Positions 25,862 through 33,700 of a stretch of DNA of 64,000 nucleotides are shown one piece after another. The translations under genes were made by a program, and so were the position numbers. A model generated the notes under the pieces. That model worked only from the letters and a program-made list of their open reading frames with translations. It was not told where the DNA came from and made no database searches. The stretch's first letter is position 1; each line of letters starts with the position of its first letter. Source of the stretch: Kamptonema formosum PCC 10802 (GTDB lineage: Bacteria; Cyanobacteriota; Cyanobacteriia; Cyanobacteriales; Oscillatoriaceae); contig NZ_KB235949.1 in assembly GCF_000332335.1 (NCBI RefSeq), forward strand, positions 540,667 through 604,666, in the 5' to 3' direction.

Positions 25862-27445
25862 ATGAATTATTCTTACCTTGACAAGTTGTGGTGTTGGGTG
25901 CGGGAATTGCGACTCAAAAGCGTGGGGTGCCGGTGCAAAAACCGCCTTTCCCGGCGGTGGAGTTACTTGTTTGCGGCGGTGATGACTGCTATTGCGGTTG
26001 TGTCCCCGGCGCTGGGGGAAAGTGCCGGTGTGAGGCAGTATGGGAGTAGTGTGGGGGCGGTAAGCGCCCAAGTTGCGCCAATTCAGGGGACGGGGGAAAT
26101 CCGCTTCCCGCAGAGTCAGGTGTTGCCGCCGGTTCTCGGGCTGCGGGATGGGATAAAATTGGCCCTAGAAGGCAAGCGTCGCCAAAGGCATTTCGGTCCT
26201 GTCCACTCAGTCGCCATCAGTCCGGATGGGAAGACTGTCGCCAGCGGCAGTGCGGACCGTACTGTGCGGTTGTGGGACTTGAAGGGCAATCCTATCGGTG
26301 AACCGTTCAAAGGACATGTGGGTTATGTCCGCTCAGTCGCCATCAGTCCGGATGGGAAGACAGTCGCCAGCGGCGGTGATGACGGTACAGTGAGGTTGTG
26401 GGACTTGAAGGGCAACCCCCAAGGTGAACCGTTCAAAGGACATGAGGGTTATGTCCTCTCAGTCGCCTTCAGTCCGGATGGGAAGACTGTCGCCAGCGGC
26501 AGTTGGGACAGGACTGTGCGGTTGTGGGACTTGAAGGGCAACCCCCAAGGTGAACCGTTCAAAGGACATGTGGGTGCGGTCCGCTCAGTCGCCTTCAGTC
26601 CGGATGGGAAGACAGTCGTCAGCGGCGGTGAGGACGGTACTGTGCAGTTGTGGGACTTGAAGGGCAACCCCCAAGGTGAACCGTTCAAAGGACATGAGAG
26701 TTTGGTCTTCTCAGTCGCCTTCAGTCCGGATGGGAAGACAGTCGTCAGCGGCGGTGATGACGGGACAGTGCGGTTGTCGGACTTGAAGGGCAACCCCCAA
26801 GGTGAACCGTTCAAAGGACATGAGGGTCTTCTCCGCTCAGTCGCCTTCAGTCCGGATGGGAAGACAGTTGTCAGCGGCGGTGAGGACGGTACTGTGCGGT
26901 TGTGGGACTTGAAGGGCAACCCCCAAGGTGAACCGTTCAAAGGACATGAGGATTCTGTCCTCTCAGTCGCCTTCAGTCCGGATGGGAAGACTCTCGTCAG
27001 TGGCGGTGAGGACGGGACTGTGCGGTTGTGGGATTTGAAGGGCAACCCCCAAGGTGAACCGTTCAAAGGACATAAGAGTTTGGTCTTCTCAGTTGCCATC
27101 AGTCCGGATGGGAAAACAGTCGTCAGCGGCGGTTGGGACGAGACAGTGCGGTTGTGGGACTTGAAGGGCAACCCCCAAGGTGAACCGTTCAAAGGACATG
27201 AGGGTCGTGTCTTCTCAGTTGCCATCAGTCCGGATGGGAAGACAGTCGTCAGCGGCGGTGATGACGGGACAGTGCGGTTGTGGGACTTGAAGGGCAACCC
27301 CCAAGGTGAACCGTTCAAAGGACATGTGGGTGCTGTCGAGTCAGTCGCCATCAGTCCGGATGGGAAGACAGTCGTCAGCGGCGGTGATGACGGGACAGTG
27401 CGGTTGTGGGACTTGAAGGGCAATCCTATCGGTGAACCGTTCTGA
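25862..27445 (+). CDS. Exported or membrane-anchored WD40-repeat protein
   Basis: 527 aa. A long basic N-terminus is followed by a hydrophobic segment (about 34-52, YLFAAVMTAIAVVSPALG) that could be a late signal peptide or anchor, then a linker and ten WD40 units of exactly 42 residues (pattern SVA-ISPDGKTVASGGDDGTVRLWDLKGNPQGEPFKGH). Ten units exceed the usual seven-blade propeller, so it may form a larger or double propeller. The stop codon falls exactly at the end of unit 10 (FKGH becomes F-stop), so the protein may be truncated. In one unit the W of LWDLK is changed (LSDLKGNP). The start is supported by AGGGAG upstream. Propellers of this type are usually protein-interaction scaffolds; the partner is unknown. 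Confidence 0.88.
   Translation: MNYSYLDKLWCWVRELRLKSVGCRCKNRLSRRWSYLFAAVMTAIAVVSPALGESAGVRQYGSSVGAVSAQVAPIQGTGEIRFPQSQVLPPVLGLRDGIKLALEGKRRQRHFGPVHSVAISPDGKTVASGSADRTVRLWDLKGNPIGEPFKGHVGYVRSVAISPDGKTVASGGDDGTVRLWDLKGNPQGEPFKGHEGYVLSVAFSPDGKTVASGSWDRTVRLWDLKGNPQGEPFKGHVGAVRSVAFSPDGKTVVSGGEDGTVQLWDLKGNPQGEPFKGHESLVFSVAFSPDGKTVVSGGDDGTVRLSDLKGNPQGEPFKGHEGLLRSVAFSPDGKTVVSGGEDGTVRLWDLKGNPQGEPFKGHEDSVLSVAFSPDGKTLVSGGEDGTVRLWDLKGNPQGEPFKGHKSLVFSVAISPDGKTVVSGGWDETVRLWDLKGNPQGEPFKGHEGRVFSVAISPDGKTVVSGGDDGTVRLWDLKGNPQGEPFKGHVGAVESVAISPDGKTVVSGGDDGTVRLWDLKGNPIGEPF
26186..27445 (+). repeat. Ten tandem 126-bp repeats coding WD40 units
   Basis: Exactly 10 x 126 bp. Long stretches are identical between units at DNA level, including the block coding KGNPQGEPFKGH, while the 12 bp coding the variable loop after GH (YVRS, YVLS, AVRS, LVFS, LLRS, SVLS, RVFS, AVES) differ. 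This pattern suggests recent amplification with selected variation at one face. Confidence 0.9.
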
Positions 27446-27451
27446 GGGTGC

Positions 27452-27595
27452 TGTCCGAGTTCCGAGCTCCATCGTCCGAGCTCGGAGCTCCATCCTTCGA
27501 GCTCGGAGCTCCATCCTTCGAGCTCTGAACTCCATCGTCCGAGCTCTGAGGTCCATCGTTCGAGCTCAGAGCTCCATCGTTCGAGAAACAAGTTG
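27452..27595. repeat. Tandem 21-bp repeat (GAGCTCCATC units)
   Basis: About six copies of a 21-22-bp unit of the form CGAGCTCGGAGCTCCATCNTT follow the WD40 stop codon. Each holds the palindrome GAGCTCNGAGCTC. On the minus strand the array would read as a 7-residue repeat (RWSSELE-like), which looks like an artefact because no gene context supports it. Confidence 0.8.
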
Positions 27596-27616
27596 CAATT
27601 GCTGAGTGTTCCGGAA

Positions 27617-27645
27617 GGTGGGTTGCCCTCTTAGGGCAACCCACC
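27617..27645. terminator. Perfect hairpin between convergent genes
   Basis: 13-bp arms GGTGGGTTGCCCT / AGGGCAACCCACC with a 3-nt loop, 9 bp from the stop of the minus-strand oxidoreductase and downstream of the + strand WD40 gene. No T-run, so terminator function is tentative; it also resembles a dispersed GGTGGGTTGC palindrome family. Confidence 0.4.
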
Positions 27646-27653
27646 CTACTGTG

Positions 27654-29891
27654 CTACAACTTTTCCAGACGCACCAGGGCGTTATAATCGGGAACACCGG
27701 CAACCTTAGACCGCTTCCCTTTATCCAACAATACATTCCCCTCAGGCCAGTGCACCTGCAGATTTCCCGGAAGCACCTGCGCCACGCACACCTGTCCGCG
27801 CAACTCCCCGAATTCGTTCTTCAAAACCACCGCCTCTCCCGACTTCAACCCCAACTTGTCCGCATCCTCCCGACTCATAAAAACCGCCTCCCGTTTCGCG
27901 CCGGTGATCGCATCTTTCTTCTCCTGAACCATACTGTTAAACTGCTTCCCCCGCCGGGTTGTCACCCGGAAAGTCCCCACCGGCAGCACCCCATTAAACG
28001 GCAGCGACACCGCCCCAAAATGAGCTTTCTTATCCGGCGTCGGGAAATTCCAGTCCGCGCACAGGTGAGCTCCCCCATACTGGAACTGATCTCCCGCTTC
28101 CTTCAAGTTTTCTATGCCCTCATAAAACGAGACAGTCTTGGCAATTTCTTCCCGGATTGCCGGCGTTCCCTCGAAATGCAACTTCTCCGCAATCTCCGGA
28201 CGAACCCGCCGCGCCAGTTCCATCATCACTTCCCATTCCGGACGAGCTTCCCCAATCCGCCGCCCGGAAATTTCCGGACTGAAAATTATGCGGCGTTCCG
28301 TACTCGTTGAAGTCACCCCGCCGGGAATTTCGTAGCGGGTAGTTGCCGGCAGCAAAACCACGGTGTCTGCCGGTTCTACCAGCATCTGACTCGACAGCAC
28401 AATATCCATGTGCGCCCGCAAAGGCACCCGCCGCAGCGCTGCTTCTACATAATCCGGATCTGGCATAACTTCCAAGAAATTACCCCCCACAGAAAACAGC
28501 ACATCCAGCTGCCCTTCGTGAGCGGCGTCAATCATCTCAGGTGCCATCATTCCTTTGGTTGCCGGCACTTCAAACCCCCAAAGCTCGCTCAACTCGGCAG
28601 CACTCTCTGGAGTAATCGGTTTTCCGCCGGGAAATGCCGTCGAATAGCAACCCATTTCCGCCCCACCCTGCACGCCAGAATGTCCGCGAATTGGCATCAG
28701 CCCGCAGCCCTCTCGCCCGACAAATCCCTTAGTGAGTGCTAGATTAATAATAGAGCGCACATTGTCTTCCCCGCATTCGTGCTGGGTAATGCCCATACTC
28801 CAGACAAATACCGCATTTTTCGCTTCTCCCACCATTTGCGCGAAGGCGAGCATTTCCTCGCGGTTTGTCCCCGAACCCCGCTCTAAGTCTTCCCACGATT
28901 GGCTGTCGAGAGATGCTTGCAATTCTGGAAAGCCTGTGGTATAATTTTGGAGGAAGGACTTGTCCTGCCAGCCGTTGGCAATCATGTGCTTGAGCGTGCC
29001 GTTCAGGAAAGCGATATCGCCGCCGACATTGACGAGGAAAAATCGCTCGGCAAATTTGGTGCCGAACAGGGCGCTCTCCACAATGGAGGGCACCCAGTAG
29101 CGCTCCATTCCCGGTTCGCGGTAGTTGTTAATGACGGCGATTTTGGTGCCGGCTTTTTTCGCCCAGTGCAGGTATTTTACCGTCACCGGCTGGTTGTTGG
29201 CAACATTGGAACCGATGAAGACAAGCAAATCGGTGCCAATCCAATCTTTGTAGGAACAAGTGGTGGCTCCCACGCCGAGGGCGGCTTTCAAACCGGCAGT
29301 GCTCGGAGAGTGGCAAATCCGCGCCGCATTGTCGATGGAATTCGTGCCCATCGCCCGCACAGCTTTTTGGGCGGCATAGTAGTTTTCATTGGGCATTCCC
29401 CGACTGGTGAGGTAAAAGCCGGCTTTCCCGCGCTCCCCACCCCCACCGGCGCGGATGCGATCGGCAATCAATTGCAACGCTTCATCCCAGCTGGCTCTGC
29501 GGAATCCGCGCTCTCCTCGCCGGCGCACCATCGGGTAGGGCAGACGCCCCAAGTCGCGCAACTCTCCGCTGCTTTTACCTTGCAACTGCGAGACATCTTC
29601 GAGAAGTTCCGGGTTCAGTGCCGGCATAGTGTTTAGCCGCAGTAGCCGCAACCGCACATTGCAGACATGGATGCCGTCAGTCGTCCAGTCTTTCATGCCG
29701 GTGGTTCCCAGGGCGCAGCCATCGCAAACACCCTCATTGAGGATTTTCCAGGCGTAGGGGAACTCATCGAGGTTCTCGAACACAGCCCGAAAAACTTCCC
29801 AGTAGTTGTTGGGGTACTGCTCTCCGATGCCAAAAGGTTTCCAACTCGCCCAGATAGATGGGTCCCAGCTTTTTTTGGGTTTTTTTAACAT
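27654..29891 (-). CDS. FdhF/YdeP-family molybdopterin oxidoreductase
   Basis: 745 aa, normal for the FdhF/YdeP family. Family features: an N-terminal motif with Cys56-x-x-Cys59 and Cys77 (EGVCDGCALGTTGMKDWT, then HVCNVRLRLLR); molybdopterin domain 1 (RRASWDEALQLIADRIRAGG); NAARICHSPSTAGLK; VFIGSNVANNQPVTVKYLHW; the long central domain with RGHSGVQGGAEMGCY; and a C-terminal Mo-dinucleotide-binding barrel (FMSREDADKLGLKSGEAVVL). No signal peptide, so cytoplasmic. The substrate is unknown; members have been linked to formate or acid-resistance functions but not proven. FdhD at 23.1 kb would be the expected sulfuration partner. The start is backed by GGAG nine bases upstream. Confidence 0.93.
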   Translation of the reverse strand: MLKKPKKSWDPSIWASWKPFGIGEQYPNNYWEVFRAVFENLDEFPYAWKILNEGVCDGCALGTTGMKDWTTDGIHVCNVRLRLLRLNTMPALNPELLEDVSQLQGKSSGELRDLGRLPYPMVRRRGERGFRRASWDEALQLIADRIRAGGGGERGKAGFYLTSRGMPNENYYAAQKAVRAMGTNSIDNAARICHSPSTAGLKAALGVGATTCSYKDWIGTDLLVFIGSNVANNQPVTVKYLHWAKKAGTKIAVINNYREPGMERYWVPSIVESALFGTKFAERFFLVNVGGDIAFLNGTLKHMIANGWQDKSFLQNYTTGFPELQASLDSQSWEDLERGSGTNREEMLAFAQMVGEAKNAVFVWSMGITQHECGEDNVRSIINLALTKGFVGREGCGLMPIRGHSGVQGGAEMGCYSTAFPGGKPITPESAAELSELWGFEVPATKGMMAPEMIDAAHEGQLDVLFSVGGNFLEVMPDPDYVEAALRRVPLRAHMDIVLSSQMLVEPADTVVLLPATTRYEIPGGVTSTSTERRIIFSPEISGRRIGEARPEWEVMMELARRVRPEIAEKLHFEGTPAIREEIAKTVSFYEGIENLKEAGDQFQYGGAHLCADWNFPTPDKKAHFGAVSLPFNGVLPVGTFRVTTRRGKQFNSMVQEKKDAITGAKREAVFMSREDADKLGLKSGEAVVLKNEFGELRGQVCVAQVLPGNLQVHWPEGNVLLDKGKRSKVAGVPDYNALVRLEKL

Positions 29892-30227
29892 TTCTACTTC
29901 TCCAGGAGGATGCGCTCGTGCGGCGGGAATGCTGTCTGTTCTTAGGTGAAGTATAGCGCCGGTATGAGTCGCCGGTTGCCGGCACGGGGTTGCAGTGGGG
30001 CTAAATGCCGGTGGGCTTCTCTCTTCTTCCTGCGGGCGGTCCCCTCACAGGGGCGGTAAAAAAACCTCCCCCTTTCCCCCTCTCCCCTTCTTCAAAACCG
30101 CGTTTCTGAGAAACCCACCGGCGAAAGAGGGGGTTTCTTCCCCCCCGCCCTGAGCTGTATTAAAATAAACTAAATTCGCTTCAGCAGGGGTAAGGGGCGG
30201 ATTTGCAGCAGGGACCGGGCAAGCAGA

Positions 30228-30324
30228 TATAGCGGTTTTCAGTTAGATGAAGTACATGCCAGAAACCCGGTTTCTTTAAGAAACCGGGTTTCTCAGTACC
30301 TGACAAAGGATGAAAACCACTATA
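30228..30324. repeat. 97-bp MITE-like element with TATAGYGGTTTTCA ends
   Basis: Terminal inverted repeats TATAGCGGTTTTCA (30228-30241) and TGAAAACCACTATA (30311-30324) flank a perfect 16-bp-arm palindrome (AGAAACCCGGTTTCTT, 30261-30293). The left half, including GTTAGATGAAGT, recurs in inverted form at 10250-10280 and partly at 41280. Confidence 0.75.
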
Positions 30325-30441
30325 ATTTTGTCACTCCGGCACATCTCAAGGCACCTCTCACCGGGAAACCCGCCCCGGAGAGCCGGCGGGCCTCTCTTGA
30401 CGCTTTGCAATTTTGCCCCCTACCTATTATCTCTTAAACCC

Positions 30442-30470
30442 TTGACAGGGTGCCGGCTTTAAGGTTTAAT
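30442..30470 (+). promoter_or_regulatory. Candidate sigma-70-type promoter
   Basis: TTGACA (30442-30447), a 17-bp spacer and TTTAAT (30465-30470), about 315 bp upstream of the hybrid kinase on the same strand. Based on consensus match only; a long leader would follow. Confidence 0.35.
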
Positions 30471-30786
30471 TTTTATTAGCCTGACGCGAGCCACCGCTCC
30501 GCTCCGCGCGCTCCTCGGGCTTAAACTGCGAAAAATTCATATATATTATCAGGGCGGCTGGCTGAAAATGGACTTCAAGATTAATAAGGCTTTGAACCGC
30601 AGACCCCTCTTAAAAATGATAATTAAACATCCGAAAATTATAGCCTCGCCCTCCGGTTAGGGGGAGACGGAGGAACCTTAAAGCCCCACTCAGCAGAAAG
30701 AGAAGGCCGGGGAACTCCCAGCCCAAACGTGCGGTGAACTTTCTCGACCGCGCCGATCGCTCAGTTGTTTTAAAAAAAGCCGGAAT

Positions 30787-33700
30787 ATGTCACAAGTAAC
30801 GATTTCTGAGGGGCTGGGCGGGGCCAGACAGCCGGGCCGGCTGCGGCGCTACAGCGCGGCTGCGATCGCCCCAGCCATAACGCTGCTGCTGGTGCTGCTG
30901 CTCCACCGCGCCGGTGCGCCAATCAGACCGTTTCTGCTGTTTTTTGCCCCTGTGACGCTCAGCGCCTGGTATGGAGGGCTGGGAGCGGGGCTCTTGGCCA
31001 CAGCGTTAAGTGGGGCGGCGATCGATTACTTTTTGCTAGAGCCAGTTGACTCGCTGGGTGCCGGCTGGCTGCACAGACTGCAAATCAGCCTGTTTGTGCT
31101 GCAGGGGGCGCTGCTGTGCGCTACGATCGCCAGCTTGCAGGCGTCCGAGAGACGCTTGCGCTTGCAAGCGCGGAGCTTGCTCGCCAGCAGCGAGCAGCTG
31201 AGACTGGCCCTAGAAGCCGGTCGCACCGGCATCTGGGACTGGAACACCGGCACAGGCAAAGTTACCTGGTCTGAAAACCTCGAACGGCTATTTGGCCTAG
31301 CGCCGGGCAGCTTTCAGGGAACTTGCGAAGCCTTCCTCGAGTGCCTTCACCCGGACGATCGCGATCGGACCTGGCAAAAGGTAAACCGCGCCCTTGCGGA
31401 AAAAGGCGACTGCCAGGATGAATACCGCACCGTATGGCCAGATGGCAGCACCCACTGGATTGCAGCAAAAGGCCGGTTCTATTGCGACGAAACCGGCACT
31501 GCCGTCCGCATGCTGGGCGCGTGCACCGATATCACCGCTCGCGTGCAATCCGAAGAAGCGCTGCGAGAGACTGCCCTGCGAATGGCAAACATCCTGGAAA
31601 GCATTACCGATGGTTTTGTCAGCACGGACACCGAGTGGCGGCTCACCTACATCAACCCCCAAGCAGAAAAGCTTTTAGGCAAAACTCCCTCAGAGCTAAT
31701 CGGCTCTTTCGCGCGGGAAGTTTTTCCCGAATTAGTCAGCGCAGGGAGTTGCTCCCTGTTGCAAAAAGCCGAAACAGAGCGAGTCACAGTCGAGTGCGAG
31801 GAATTTTTCCCCCGATTTGGCAAGTGGTTTGCCCTTCGCATCTATCCCTGGGAAGAAGGCTGGTCAATTTACTTCCAGGACGTCACCAGCCGCAAGCGGG
31901 CGGAACAGGAAATTCACTCCCTCAATGCCTTTTTAGAGCAGCGAGTTGCCGAGCGCACAGCACAGCTGGAACAAGCGCGGCTCGCCGCGCAGGAAGCCAG
32001 CAGCCGCCTGCAGTGCATCATTGAAGCCATCCCAAACCCGATTGGGGCGCTGGATCTGGAATACAGGTTTATTGCCTTCAACAGCGCCTATCAAAAAGAC
32101 TTTGCCAAAGTCTTTGGCAAGCCAATTGAGCTGGGAATGAAGTTAGATGACGCCCTAGCAGACTTGCCCTCGGAGCGAGCCAAAGCCCTAGAGATTTGGG
32201 GTCGCGCCTTGCGCGGCGAAGACTTCACCGTTATTGAGGAATTTGGCGACGAAAATTTAGAGCGAAAGGTCTACGAGATTGCCTGCAGCGCCCATTTTGA
32301 CGGGAGCGACCGGCTGATCGGAGCGTCGCAAATCGCGCGAGACATCACCAGTCGCGTGCGGGCGGAAGAACAAAGCCGCCGGTTCAGCGAAGAGCTGGAG
32401 AAGCGCGTCAGCGAGCGCACCGCAGAGCTAGAATCTGCCAATCGCAAACTCTCCCAAGAAATAGCCTCTCGCCAGCAAGTTCAAATTGCTTTGCAAGAGA
32501 GTGAGAAACGTCTGAGGTTAGCTATGGAAGCTGCTTCCTTGGGAATGTGGTGCGCAGATATTGCATCCGGAAAAATTTGGTGGTCAGAGCGGTGCCGAGA
32601 AATTATGTTCGGCTCAGTTCCAGACAAATCGGAATACGATTTCGAGGATTTCAGTAATTGCATACATCCGGAAGACCGCGAACGGGTTGTGCGGGCTGCG
32701 AGACGCGCCCGAGTCACAAACGAAGACTACCGGTGTGAATTTCGCGTCGTCTGGGCGGATAACGTTATCCGCTGGGTGGCGGATATGGGCCGCGTCTTTT
32801 GCGGCGACACCGGCACCCCGGCGCGCCTGATTGGTCTGGTAGAGGATATCACCGGCAGGGTTCACAGGGAGCAGTCCCTGAAATTTCTCTTTGAGGCTTC
32901 TGCAGCGCTCGCCTCTTCCCTGGACTGGGAGACGACGCTCGCCAGTGTGGTGAATCTGGCGGTGCCGCAAGTTGCGGACTGGTGCGCCATTGACATCCTG
33001 GATGCCGGCGGCGAAATCAAGCGCTTGGCAATGGCTCACGCCCACCCAGACAAAATACAGCTAGCCTGGGAGCTGTACCTGCGCTATCCGCCCTCCTCCA
33101 GTAGAGCGGACCTCACCGCCTGCGTGCTGCGAACTGGAAAGCCAAAGCTTTTCGGCGAGATTTCTGAGGCTGTGCTGGCGGAGATGGCCTGCGATGCCGA
33201 TCACCTGCAAATCCTGCGCGAATTCAGCTTCAAGTCCGCCATAGCTGTCCCGCTGGCAGCGCGGGGGCGAACGCTGGGCGCGCTCGTCTTCGTGACAGCG
33301 GAGTCCGGCAAGCGCTACGGGCGCGAGGACTTGAGGCTGGCTGAGGAACTGGCCCGGCGCGCCGCGATGGCCATTGACAGCGCCCTGCTCTACCGCTCGG
33401 CTCAGGAGGCGGAACGGCGCAAGGAGGAGTCTCTGGCGCTGCTGGACACCTTCCTGGCCAGCGCCCCCGTGGGCATGGCTTTCTTTGACCCCGATCTTCG
33501 CTGCGCTCGCATTAATGACTATATGGCGGCGGTTAATGGGGTTCGTGCCGGGGAAACAATCGGTCGCACCATGCGAGAGTTCTTGCCGGAATTGGCGGAC
33601 GCGGTTGAGCCGCTGCTGCGACAAGTGCTGGAAACTGGCCAGCCGGTGCTTAATGTGGAGATCAGTGGCGAGACAAAAGCCTCTGCTGGCGAGCAGCACG

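Larger units (their letters stand above)
29892..30786. other. Intergenic region upstream of the hybrid kinase
   Basis: No gene recognised in 895 bp. It contains a partial AACCGCG/AAACCCACC palindrome near 30097-30120, the MITE-like element at 30228-30324 and a promoter-like sequence at 30442-30470 (both listed separately). Confidence 0.6.

Noticed and set aside
26449..27591. 380-codon minus-strand frame opposite the WD40 repeats
   Set aside because: It is a repeat-driven shadow; the + strand encodes clear WD40 motifs.
27426..27644. Minus-strand heptapeptide-repeat protein (RWSSELE pattern)
   Set aside because: It comes from the 21-bp tandem repeat and runs into the WD40 shadow; no start signals or independent coding evidence.
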